From the NCBI GenBank assembly GCA_965371665.1, contig CBDUZI010000115.1, forward strand, positions 1-8,864: DNA of 8,864 bases, read 5' to 3'. Shown piece after piece: positions 1 to 6,689 of the stretch. Numbering within the stretch: position 1 is the stretch's first letter; each line of letters begins with the position of its first letter. The notes under the pieces are model-generated. The model was not told the origin of the DNA. It worked only from the letters and a program-made list of their open reading frames with translations, and ran no database searches. The stretch is from JAUVAV01 sp965371665 (GTDB lineage Bacteria; Oederibacteriota; JAAXVQ01; JAUVAV01). Made by a program: the position numbers and the translations under genes.

Positions 1-31
1 CCAGGGATAAAAGCATTCGGGAATGACAACC
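1..31. repeat. Partial palindromic repeat, one arm only, cut by window edge
   Basis: The stretch ends in GGGAATGACAAC. This is the same type of right arm seen in the complete palindromic repeats further on (GATGACAAA at 2531-2539, AATGACA at 6841-6847). Only this arm is in the window, so the full element cannot be delimited. It lies just past the stop of the truncated heparinase-like gene (50-379). Confidence 0.5.
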
Positions 32-49
32 TAAAAACCGACTAAATGC

Positions 50-379
50 TCAGGCGACCAGCTCTTCAGTAATCACGTAAGCAAAAGAAAGATAATTAAG
101 CATGGGAAAAGGAAGATTATAATCCGCCGGCGCCAGGGGGGCAGCAGGCAGAGTTTGCGTAACCCAGTAATCCGCCCGGGCTTGGATATGTTTCCATAGG
201 GCATTAAAGGACACCCCATTCTCGTCTACCGTAGTATCATTAACTATATTTTTGAGATTTGGTATATCAGCGGGCGTAAAGTAAAGCCGCGGATGTTCCT
301 GGGCTTCGGCCCTGAAACCCACGGTAAGCCAGCAAAACATTATGCCCAAGACCAATAAATAATTTTTCCGCATATCCAT
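50..379 (-). pseudogene. Truncated heparinase II/III-like (polysaccharide lyase-type) protein, N-terminal fragment
   Basis: A 109-residue frame with a good Sec signal peptide: MDMRKNY, a hydrophobic core at residues 7-20, and a likely signal peptidase I site after AEA (residue 26). The mature part opens with HPRLYFTPADIPNLK (29-43). This is the typical first motif of secreted heparinase II/III-like and alginate-lyase-like proteins, which act on acidic polysaccharides outside the inner membrane. LNYLSFAYVITEE (94-106) resembles the following helix (often LAFAYLVTGD), after which the frame ends. Family members usually run to several hundred residues, so the catalytic region is missing. AAGGAGG (385-391) lies 5 nt before the ATG, so the start is secure. 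A repeat arm (1-31) begins about 20 bp after the stop, suggesting truncation by insertion or rearrangement. The family call rests on short N-terminal motifs only. Confidence 0.6.
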
Positions 380-436
380 TTTTTCCTCCTTCCGAAAATT
401 GGATATTGTAAAAAATCATCACTGTACGAATAAGAC

Positions 437-457
437 ATTCTTTCGGCGCGGAAGAAT
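437..457 (-). terminator. Hairpin after the TMTC-like gene, possible weak terminator
   Basis: ATTCTTTC (437-444) pairs with GGAAGAAT (450-457) around GGCGC, giving an 8-bp stem with one G-T pair. It begins about 14 bp beyond the stop of the TMTC-like gene. No clear U-run follows on the minus strand, so termination is uncertain. Confidence 0.25.
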
Positions 458-470
458 ATCCTTGGGGCCC

Positions 471-2429
471 CTATTTCCCCTGCAGGGCTTTATAATTAAA
501 TTGAAAGAGTTCATTTCCCGGATCGCGCCGCAGGGCCTCGCGTATGGCCTGGCGGGCTTTCTCCGGTTGTTTGGTCAGCCAATAAATATTAAACAAATAA
601 TGATGAGGCCGGGCGTTTTGAGTATCCTGGGCAGCGGCTTGGTTTAACAACGCTATGGCCTGGTGGTACTCCTTTTTATCAGCCAGCTGCTTGGCCACAG
701 CGCACAGCTTATCCATTCCGGCCGGGGTAATGCCTGGCCCGAGGGCTTCCAACCTGGTTCGGGTCGGCTGGTGTTCCGGATTCAGGGATAAAACATACTG
801 GTAGGCGCGCGCGGCCTCCTGAAGATTTTGGTTCTTCTCATGACATAATCCGAGGTAGAAAAACAGATTATAATCCCCGGGAAAGGCTGCTCCCAGTTTT
901 TTGTAAAGCTCCAGCGCCTCGGTAATCTCCTCCCGCTGAAAATGCAAGGCTGCCAATTTGGTTTGCGCCTCGAAATAGGATTGTTTATAGATATTATGTT
1001 CCGGGGGTAGTTTTTTTACATCTGCGTATGTAATTCCGTCTTTCCCTGCTTTTTCCTTCTCCCCGGGAAAATATTGGTCAAAAGATTTGAATATTTCCAT
1101 AGCCCGTTCCGCATTCCCTTGGGTGTAATAGGCATAGGCCAGAAGGTTCAAAAAATTGAAGGCTCCCGGATCGGTTTTCAGGGTTTTGGTACATAAGGTG
1201 ATATCATTACGCCAATGGAAAGTCCTGGCAAAGGTCGTTCCTGCCATGCCCGTTATGATAATGATCACCAGGCTAATATACATCCACCGGACTTGGCGCC
1301 GGGTGATGGCGTGGTAGATTTTTAGCAGGCCGCAACCCATCAGAATGCATGCTCCTGCTGAGGGCAGATACATATACCGTTCCACAAAAACATTCTCTCC
1401 CAGGACCGGAAGATATAAAAAAGGCAGCAGCGTGACCGGAATCCAGCTGAACATAAAAAAGAGGATTTTGTCTTTTTTATAAAGATACCAGCCCAGAACT
1501 CCCAGGCCGGTTAAAACGCCCAGCGAAAGGATTATCTTGAGTTGAAAAAAGGCCGGCACAGGATGGAACACATGAAAGGCGCTCATAGGCGTGGGAAAAA
1601 GCAGGCTGAAATAGTATTGGGCCAGCAGGGGGATGATATTCAGCAGGATCCCGGCCGGGGAAAGCGGATACCCCCGGGAATCTGCTATAAAATGTCCCAA
1701 CACCTGATACCTTAGATAAAAATAAACTCCGGCCGCCAGGATATATACAATATACCGCCTCCCCAAATCTCCGGCCATGCGGCTCCATCCGCGTTGGGGA
1801 TTCAGAGCGTCATATAAAAGGACCAGTAGCAGCAGCACCAAGGCATTTTCCCGGGTTAGAAACGCAGCCAGCAGACATACTCCGCTTACCAGGTAATCAT
1901 AGTCTTTCCATAAATCCTTAATATGGATTTTTAAAACCAGGAGTAGCAGCAGGGCGCTAAGCATCTCGGGCAGGGCGGCAATCCAGGCCACGGCTTCAAC
2001 ATGCATGGGATGGACTGAAAATATCAGCGCCCCCAGCCCGGCTTCCCAGGAAGAAAACCAGGTTTTAGCTATTATGTATATCATGAAACTGACCAGGATG
2101 CTTAATATCAAGTTGGCCAAATGATAGCCCCAGGGCCTATTTCCACATAAAGCATAAACTAATGTATACGCCGCCGTGTGCATGGGCCGGTAGTAATTAC
2201 CCGGTCCCCGGCGGTTTTCCGGATTTTGAAAAAAAGCGGTTGAATGTTTGAAAATTTCCGGTAGGTTTTTGACTGACCGAATCCAGGGATTCTGTTCGAC
2301 CTGGCGATGGTCATCATATATAAAATCGCCAAACAAAGCCGGGGCGTAAACCGCCAGATTGACCACAGCCAGGATCAAAAAAACATATTTACGGTTTAAG
2401 GTGAATGGCATTAGGGAAGTGTCTCCCAT
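471..2429 (-). CDS. TMTC-like integral membrane O-glycosyltransferase (GT39/PMT-type) with C-terminal TPR repeats
   Basis: A 652-residue protein in two halves. Residues 1-400 are polytopic, with many hydrophobic segments. The first outside loop has the acidic pair in FIYDDHRQVEQNPWI (37-50), then NYYRPM (78-83), HPMHVEAVAW (140-149), ERYMYLPSAG (350-359) and WRNDITL (406-412). These are landmarks of TMTC/PMT-like (GT-C fold) enzymes, which move sugars from lipid-linked donors to proteins on the outer face of the membrane. Residues about 420-645 are tetratricopeptide repeats, for example 490-520, 523-553 and 606-640 with NPEH/DPGN turns. Donor and acceptor are unknown. The start is doubtful: ATG at 2429 has no Shine-Dalgarno, whereas the in-frame ATG at 2411 (MPFTLNRK) has GGGAG 11 nt upstream and lacks only six residues. 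A repeat (2449-2539) sits just upstream. Confidence 0.85.
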   Translation of the reverse strand: MGDTSLMPFTLNRKYVFLILAVVNLAVYAPALFGDFIYDDHRQVEQNPWIRSVKNLPEIFKHSTAFFQNPENRRGPGNYYRPMHTAAYTLVYALCGNRPWGYHLANLILSILVSFMIYIIAKTWFSSWEAGLGALIFSVHPMHVEAVAWIAALPEMLSALLLLLVLKIHIKDLWKDYDYLVSGVCLLAAFLTRENALVLLLLVLLYDALNPQRGWSRMAGDLGRRYIVYILAAGVYFYLRYQVLGHFIADSRGYPLSPAGILLNIIPLLAQYYFSLLFPTPMSAFHVFHPVPAFFQLKIILSLGVLTGLGVLGWYLYKKDKILFFMFSWIPVTLLPFLYLPVLGENVFVERYMYLPSAGACILMGCGLLKIYHAITRRQVRWMYISLVIIIITGMAGTTFARTFHWRNDITLCTKTLKTDPGAFNFLNLLAYAYYTQGNAERAMEIFKSFDQYFPGEKEKAGKDGITYADVKKLPPEHNIYKQSYFEAQTKLAALHFQREEITEALELYKKLGAAFPGDYNLFFYLGLCHEKNQNLQEAARAYQYVLSLNPEHQPTRTRLEALGPGITPAGMDKLCAVAKQLADKKEYHQAIALLNQAAAQDTQNARPHHYLFNIYWLTKQPEKARQAIREALRRDPGNELFQFNYKALQGK

Positions 2430-2448
2430 AAGATTTTTATTTCAGAAA

Positions 2449-2539
2449 TGTCATTTCGAGGCGAAGCCGAGAAATCTCTTAGAGTACTTGTTAATCCCGC
2501 GTTTTTTTGGAGATCCCTCGTTTCACTCGGGATGACAAA
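2449..2539. repeat. Palindromic short repeat (family B), about 91 bp, upstream of the TMTC-like gene
   Basis: The left arm TGTCATTTCGAGGCGAAGCC (2449-2468, continuing to about 2478) is an imperfect inverted copy of the right arm GATCCCTCGTTTCACTCGGG (2512-2531, continuing to 2539). The whole could fold into a long hairpin. The middle (CTTGTTAATCCCGCGTTTTT) resembles the middles of the copies at 3709-3803 and 8611-8754, so the three are one family. All three face the same way. Confidence 0.8.
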
Positions 2540-2593
2540 CTCACGGAATTTGGCTGAAAATGGCTTTTGGCGATACTTCCCATATCCTGTCGG

Positions 2594-2902
2594 TTAAATC
2601 TTCATTTCATAAACACGGTAGGTCTTGCTATGTTTCCCGCCGTTGGACTGGATGGCCTTATTAATCAGCCGGTTGTCTTCGGGAATCCAGGATAACTCCG
2701 CACCGGTATATCCCATTTCCCGATTGGCCTTCAGCATAAAATCAACATTTTCCCTGAGTTGCTTCAGACGCTCGGGCTCGCGTTCCAAAATTTTCAGCGC
2801 GGCCAGAGCCGCAGCTTCATTCACCCGAAAATACGGATAAAGACCCATTTGCATGACTTCATCCGCGTCATGATAATTATACGCTTTTTCAAATACATCC
2901 AT
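2594..2902 (-). pseudogene. In-frame chimeric remnant: AONS/serine palmitoyltransferase-like N-terminus plus GNAT acyltransferase C-terminus
   Basis: A 102-codon open frame made of pieces from two enzymes. Residues 1-27 (MDVFEKAYNYHDADEVMQMG then LYPYFR) match the start of PLP-dependent alpha-oxoamine synthases of the serine-palmitoyltransferase/AONS group. Residues about 28-63 (AALAALKILEREPERLKQLR, then ENVDFM) match a segment from far downstream in the same family. The middle is absent, including the PLP-binding lysine. From GYTGAELSW (64-72) to the end, the sequence matches the C-terminal tail of a GNAT-type acyltransferase (usual form ELSWILEDN...GGKHYKTYRVYE). Here IPEDN and GGKHSKTY replace the usual residues, as in relaxed constraint. 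GGAGG (2912-2916) is 9 nt from the ATG, and the gene lies 20 bp after cysE, so it may still be translated. AONS and GNAT genes are paired in bacterial sphingolipid-type loci. A functional mini-protein cannot be excluded. Confidence 0.6.
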
Positions 2903-2922
2903 ACTTATGCGCCTCCAAAACC

Positions 2923-3639
2923 TTACCTGCCCTCTTCCGGCGCCTGTTCGAGAAAAGAGTCAACATAATCTTTTTCTTCCTGCATGTGCCGCTCGGCAAA
3001 TTCCTCGGCAGTAAAGCATTGTTTTTCCAGCATAAGCCTGGTCAGCACCGCGATGCGGTTATCCAGATGCCGGATTACTTCTACCACGGGATCGGGAAGT
3101 TTATTGTGATCGAGCAAGGCGGCCGGACGTTCCCCGGATGCCAGCCGGACGACCTTGCCCGGATTCCCGACCACTGTGCTGCCCGAGTCTACATCACGCA
3201 CCACCACTGCCATGGTTCCTATTTTGGCGCCGGCCCCGATCCGGACCGCGCCCAGTATCTTGGCGCCGGCCCCGACTACCACGTCCTCCTCCAAGGTAGG
3301 ATGGCGCTTGGTCTTTGATAAAGAAGTTCCGCCCAAGGTTACTCCCTGGTAGATCAGCGCCCGGTCACCCACTTCAGCGGTCTCGCCGATCACAACTCCG
3401 GCCCCATGATCAATAAAAACTCCCCGGCCGATTTTTGCCCCAGGATGAATTTCAATGCCGGTCAGCAGACGGCCGGCATGCGATACCAGGCGTCCCAGGG
3501 TTTTTAATTTCAGACGCCATAAGGTACGAGCCAGATGATGGAACCATATGGCATGCAACCCGGGATAGCAGAGCAGCACCTCCAACAGATTACGGGCTGC
3601 CGGGTCCTTGGCAAAAACCGCCCGGATATTATCAAACAT
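2923..3639 (-). CDS. cysE: Serine O-acetyltransferase, short EpsC-type
   Basis: A 238-residue enzyme that transfers acetyl from acetyl-CoA to L-serine, giving O-acetylserine for cysteine synthesis in the cytoplasm. Residues 60-165 form the left-handed beta-helix of hexapeptide repeats (IEIHPGAKIG, VVVGAGAKILG, VRIGAGAKIG). Catalytic-site landmarks are visible: FIDHGAG with His78, VIGETAEVGD, TLGGTS (102-107) and KRHPTLEEDV with His113. Glu63 stands where E. coli CysE has an Asp. The helical N-terminal region is only about 60 residues, shorter than in E. coli CysE, and fits the short form. A charged C-terminal tail (about 170-238) carries LPDPVVEVIRHLDNRI, as in other short CysE proteins. AAGGAGG (3649-3655) lies 9 nt before ATG. 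It heads a likely transcript with the chimeric remnant downstream. No T-box or other leader is evident. Confidence 0.93.
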   Translation of the reverse strand: MFDNIRAVFAKDPAARNLLEVLLCYPGLHAIWFHHLARTLWRLKLKTLGRLVSHAGRLLTGIEIHPGAKIGRGVFIDHGAGVVIGETAEVGDRALIYQGVTLGGTSLSKTKRHPTLEEDVVVGAGAKILGAVRIGAGAKIGTMAVVVRDVDSGSTVVGNPGKVVRLASGERPAALLDHNKLPDPVVEVIRHLDNRIAVLTRLMLEKQCFTAEEFAERHMQEEKDYVDSFLEQAPEEGR

Positions 3640-3656
3640 AACTTTCCGCCTCCTTC

Positions 3657-3835
3657 GCAGGTTTGTGTCACTATAACGTTATAACCTGTTTAAACAATCT
3701 CGTTCAGCTTGTCATTCCGAGGTGAAACCGAGGAATCTCCATGAAGCCTATTAAAACTGGCGTTTTCTTAGCTATCCCTCGCTAACGCCCGGGAGGACAT
3801 TCCAGGGTTTTTCTTATAATTATAGCACTGCTCTC
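3657..3835. mobile_element. MITE-like short element carrying a family B palindromic core, upstream of cysE
   Basis: The core arms (3709-3740 and about 3773-3803) match the copy at 8611-8754, including the unequal right arm CCTCGCTAACGC. The match extends into both flanks: on the left CTATA...CTGTTT...AA.CAAT.TC, on the right ATTAT.GCAC.G..CTC. Imperfect outer inverted ends (GTGTCACTATAAC on the left, ATTATAGCACTGCTC on the right) suggest a non-autonomous mobile element of about 180 bp. No transposase is present and the exact ends are uncertain. Confidence 0.45.
3670..3697 (-). promoter_or_regulatory. Probable sigma-70-type promoter of cysE
   Basis: On the minus strand TTGTTT (3692-3697) is followed after 16 bp by TATAGT (3670-3675), placing the transcript start near 3663, about 24 nt before the ATG. 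A perfect 12-bp palindrome TATAACGTTATA (3672-3683) overlaps the -10 and could be an operator. The promoter lies inside the flank of the MITE-like element. Confidence 0.5.
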
Positions 3836-3906
3836 ACGCCCAGGAAACACTTCGCAACCCGTTCCTTACATCTATTCTTTTCCGTCACCTATAATTACTA
3901 CACTAG

Positions 3907-4083
3907 TGTAGTGTCTCCAACGCTTCTTTACATATAAAACCGTCTTAATTAAATCGTCATACCGGCGAAAGCCGGTATCCATAACTTTATCCTGTTTATT
4001 TTCAACAACTTTCTGGACCCCGGTTTTCACCGGGGTGACGAACTATTATAAAAAACCAGTAAAGTTATTTGTGAGACACTACA
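3907..4083. mobile_element. 177-bp MITE-like insertion with TGTAGTGTCTC ends and CTAG target duplication
   Basis: TGTAGTGTCTC (3907-3917) is the exact inverse of GAGACACTACA (4073-4083), and CTAG flanks both sides (3903-3906 and 4084-4087). Removing the element and one CTAG restores a gapless alignment to intact rng, which fixes the ends independently. The inner parts of the ends also resemble each other (both reach CTTTAC). There is no coding capacity, so movement would need a transposase elsewhere. A family B-like palindrome variant (3954-4041) fills the interior. Confidence 0.8.
3954..4041. repeat. Palindromic short repeat (family A, TCGTCATACCGG type), nested in the 177-bp insertion
   Basis: TCGTCATACCGGCGAAAGCC (from 3954) and CCCCGGTTTTCACCGGGGTG (4018-4037) followed by ACGA form inverted arms, with a nested small hairpin in each arm (CCGGCGAAAGCCGG on the left). 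The related copy is at 6759-6847. It is distinct from the CGAGG-type family B, although both have the same overall design. Confidence 0.75.
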
Positions 4084-4195
4084 CTAGTAAGCCTTGAGAT
4101 CAGACGCATTTCCCCGGGCCGCAAATCGCGTTTAGCGGTAGCTCCCTCGGCCGAGGTCCGCGCAATCGACCCGAATCCTTCGGACTCCAGCTGAT

Positions 4196-4453
4196 AGATA
4201 ATTGGTTTTCAAGAAAAGTTTATCAAAATCAGAAATAGGGAGTCAATGATTAAAAACGGGACTTTTTAGGCTGTATTGCGACTGATAAAAAAGCTGACCT
4301 GGTGTTAATCAAGGAATTTCTCGCAGTTTGCTACAATTCTGCAAAGATAACCGGGGCAGGTCTTGAAATATAACAATAAATGCGATAATTCATAACATGA
4401 CCCTATATGCACGGTCTACTCATCCCGTTCATTGCACTGTCTGGTTTCCGTCT
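4196..4453. other. AT-rich spacer without a recognisable gene
   Basis: Between the rng remnant and the stop of the ParA-like gene I see no open frame with coding character on either strand, no tRNA and no strong terminator for the ParA-like operon. The only candidate signal is a weak leftward promoter near 4219-4246. Confidence 0.5.
4219..4246 (-). promoter_or_regulatory. Weak candidate promoter facing the rng remnant
   Basis: On the minus strand TTGACT (4241-4246), a 16-bp spacer and GATAAA (4219-4224) approximate a sigma-70 promoter. It would read into the rng remnant. In AT-rich DNA such a match can arise by chance. Confidence 0.25.
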
Positions 4454-5446
4454 TCATGAAGGCAGGCTTATTCTGCAGTGATCGGCAATTTTGATAGCCA
4501 ACTTCTCGATATCATCAAAGCACTCCCGTACTGCTCCCATATGGCCGCCAATGGCACCTTCGGCCGGAGTTAAGTTAAACATGGGTTTTTTAACTTCCAT
4601 AGCCATGGGCATCAAACTACGGTAATTTTTGATGGAAGCAAGGCAGTGGGAATCATTGTTGATATCCGGCACTTTTATATTTTCCTCCGCCAGGACCGAG
4701 TCGCGGTATTCTCGGGGAATGCGAGCCATCCATTTGCCATAAGCTTTAACCGGCCGATCGCTACGCACGGCATGCTGCATAACAACATAGCCAATCGCCT
4801 CCATTTTCCCTTCAGGCAACGATAAGTCTTTATCCGGATTTCTTTTAATTCGTTCCCCCCATTCTTCCCGCCAGCGCATTAATGTGGGACCTAAATTCCT
4901 AAGCCCCTGAAGAGAATAAAGATCCGGCGCCAGTGGAATTACTACATAGTGGGCAGCGATCATTGCCGCGCGGTTGATGGCGCCTAAATTCGGCCCCACA
5001 TCGATCAAGGCCAGGTCTGCCGTTTGTCTCTCGGCTGCATATTGAATAATCCTATAAAATGATGATATTGTCCGAAAAGCTGCTTCTTGCTTATCCAAGC
5101 ATTTGGGCCAGGCATCGGAAAGTTTGTCTTCAAATCCAGACAATCCCAGATCTCCAGGGATCAGTCCCATTTTTTTTGTCACAACTTCAACGTGAGATTG
5201 GCCAATATCTCCAAGACCTCGTAGAATGGGACGAATAGTTCCTAGAATACTCTTGGGATGTTCTCCCTCCGGCCAAATATTCTCCAATTGAGATTCATTT
5301 AAAAACATGGAGGTCAGATTGGCTTGAGGATCCAAATCCGCTGCTATTGTATTGATCCCCAAACGAGAGTACATCCAGGCTAAATGGTACACCAGCGATG
5401 TCTTGCCGACACCACCTTTGTTATTGAAAAAAACTATGGATTTCAT
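4454..5446 (-). CDS. ParA-like (deviant Walker A) ATPase, partner of an AlbA_2/HATPase protein
   Basis: A 330-residue ParA/MinD-superfamily ATPase. The deviant Walker A motif KGGVGKTS (10-17) has both the signature Lys10 and Lys15. Walker A' is ADLDPQANLTS (36-46), and Walker B is LALIDVGPNLG (145-155) with Asp149. PLAPDLYSLQGLRNL (171-185) is the usual following segment. Such ATPases form ATP-dependent dimers that bind DNA or a partner. The central and C-terminal insertions (about 50-140 and 205-300) set it apart from short plasmid ParA, and no HTH is obvious. No ParB or parS-like repeats lie nearby, so chromosome partition is unlikely. Its ATG overlaps the TGA of the upstream AlbA_2/HATPase gene as ATGA, with weak AAGGA 7 nt before the start. 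Translational coupling and a joint function follow by inference, but the role is not known to me. Confidence 0.85.
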   Translation of the reverse strand: MKSIVFFNNKGGVGKTSLVYHLAWMYSRLGINTIAADLDPQANLTSMFLNESQLENIWPEGEHPKSILGTIRPILRGLGDIGQSHVEVVTKKMGLIPGDLGLSGFEDKLSDAWPKCLDKQEAAFRTISSFYRIIQYAAERQTADLALIDVGPNLGAINRAAMIAAHYVVIPLAPDLYSLQGLRNLGPTLMRWREEWGERIKRNPDKDLSLPEGKMEAIGYVVMQHAVRSDRPVKAYGKWMARIPREYRDSVLAEENIKVPDINNDSHCLASIKNYRSLMPMAMEVKKPMFNLTPAEGAIGGHMGAVRECFDDIEKLAIKIADHCRISLPS

Positions 5447-6666
5447 TGCTGTTTCCTTATGATCACTAAAAAATAAGCTGCTTCGAATTTAAATTCCGCC
5501 TCAGGATTTCCGTTGACCCTTAAATAGTCTTGAGCCCGTGTTACACCGGTTCCATATTTATTGACATAGCCGAGTACTTTCATGGCTTCAGCGATTACCG
5601 GATTGCGGTAAGCATTCTGGCGCGGAAAATTTTCCGGTGTCGCTTCGCCGTAAAGACCGCCGGGACTTTGGATTTCGATACGATCTTCAAACCAATAAAA
5701 CCGGATCGGCGCTGTGGCTTCATAAGAGCGATGCATAACTGCGTTCATTAAAAATTCCCTCAGCGCTTCCGGAGGATAATCACGGACTACGCGTTCTTGC
5801 AGAGTGCTGACTTTTTCGGGTTTGGTCTTGATTTGCAAAGGCAGAAAAGCGTCCAGCTCCCGTAAAACGGTCAATAAATCGCCGGAAAAATTGCGCTCAT
5901 CTTCCACATCATCCGTAACCTTTTCTCCGGCGTGTTTCAAAAAAAGAATAGAAGCGCCGGATAACCATTGCAAAGGATTTTTTCCAAAAAGGAGAGCACC
6001 GGCAGAGGTGGCACAATCTTTGTGAAGATCGAAAAACCTAAGTGATGACAATTGTTCGGCGACATTGCGGTTATTGGCTTCCACGATTTCCGGGGCTACG
6101 GCATTGGTGCGGTAAGTGGTTAAAAATAAATCCAGAATGAGATCATGCATCCGGCATTCAGGAAGCGGACGAGCATCAAATGTTTTTACTAATCCTGTGC
6201 GTTTTTCAGATAGAATCCGTTCCTCGCTCACAGTGGCAATGGCACGTCTTGGACCAACCCGGATAAAAACCCTTCCTTTATAGCGAACCGGAGGTCCATC
6301 TGAGGGCAGGACCTCTACGACTGCAATCTCTTTAGATTCGATAGTGTACTTTTGAACCGTCAAAGCCGGCAGAGGTTGTATATTACCATCTGACCGGGTA
6401 GCGGCGAGATTTTGCAGCAACTGGTCAGTAACCTCGATACCGGAAGGCTTTCCCTTGTCGTCAACACCGACCAACAAGTATCCCGGTTGACGGTGATTGG
6501 GAAAGTCATTGGCAAAGGCGCATATGGTTTTGCACCATTTATCAGTATTACTCACCGTTACGGTTCTTTCCACCCGGTCTGATTCGAGATCATCCATTAG
6601 GTTAAATAATTCATTACTATTTAACAAAGTTATACACCTTATGGGAATGTTATTATCAGGCGCCAT
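5443..6666 (-). CDS. AlbA_2 (Schlafen-type) domain and HATPase_c_4 protein, COG2865-like putative regulator or effector
   Basis: About 407 residues from ATG 6666. The numbering here starts from a TTG two codons earlier, at 6672. Residues about 30-155 form an AlbA_2 domain: DLESDRVERT, CAFANDF (51-57), GYLLVGVDDKGKPSG (64-78), PPVRYKGRVFIRVGPR (127-142). This fold occurs in Schlafen-like and COG2865 proteins and is linked to nucleic-acid handling. Residues about 300-405 form a Bergerat-type ATPase: EFLMNAVMHR (306-315) with the ExxxN pair, RIEIQSPGGLYG (331-342), and YGTGVTRAQDYL (373-384). RTNAVAPEI (188-196) lies between. Start choice is open: neither the TTG at 6672 nor the ATG at 6666 has a Shine-Dalgarno. 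The TTG at 6627 has AAGGTG (6635-6640) 7 nt upstream and would begin LNSNELFNLM, as such proteins usually do. It is the first gene of the pair with the ParA-like ATPase. Confidence 0.82.
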   Translation of the reverse strand: MAPDNNIPIRCITLLNSNELFNLMDDLESDRVERTVTVSNTDKWCKTICAFANDFPNHRQPGYLLVGVDDKGKPSGIEVTDQLLQNLAATRSDGNIQPLPALTVQKYTIESKEIAVVEVLPSDGPPVRYKGRVFIRVGPRRAIATVSEERILSEKRTGLVKTFDARPLPECRMHDLILDLFLTTYRTNAVAPEIVEANNRNVAEQLSSLRFFDLHKDCATSAGALLFGKNPLQWLSGASILFLKHAGEKVTDDVEDERNFSGDLLTVLRELDAFLPLQIKTKPEKVSTLQERVVRDYPPEALREFLMNAVMHRSYEATAPIRFYWFEDRIEIQSPGGLYGEATPENFPRQNAYRNPVIAEAMKVLGYVNKYGTGVTRAQDYLRVNGNPEAEFKFEAAYFLVIIRKQQ

Positions 6667-6689
6667 AGGCAATCAGCATTACCGCCAGT

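Larger units (their letters stand above)
3871..4195 (-). pseudogene. Remnant of a second rng (RNase E/G) copy, internally deleted and interrupted
   Basis: Two pieces of rng are joined here. Bases 3871-3906 plus 4088-4138 align without gaps to 6900-6986, the last 28 codons and stop of intact rng, with 5 differences in 87. Bases 4141-4195 align to 7868-7922 (codons about 209-227) with 6 differences in 55. About 880 bp that separate these two parts in intact rng are missing, and nothing 5' of codon 209 is recognisable. The 177-bp insertion at 3907-4083 splits the 3' piece. It lies in the same orientation as rng and cannot encode a working nuclease. The divergence suggests a paralogous copy or old duplication rather than an assembly artefact. 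Confidence 0.88.

Noticed and set aside
1477..1788. Open frame on the minus strand inside the TMTC-like gene
   Set aside because: It is out of frame with the clearly recognisable membrane protein and has no domain, ribosome site or composition support.
4454..5446. Chromosome or plasmid partition locus (ParA) or replication origin
   Set aside because: No ParB-like gene, parS-like repeats, DnaA boxes or replication initiator are nearby; the partner gene is an AlbA_2/HATPase protein instead.
6656..6679. Seven-codon upstream frame (MLIAYGA) before the AlbA_2/HATPase gene as a leader peptide
   Set aside because: The ribosome site is weak and the peptide has no regulatory run of codons or attenuator hairpin; a short frame like this is expected by chance.
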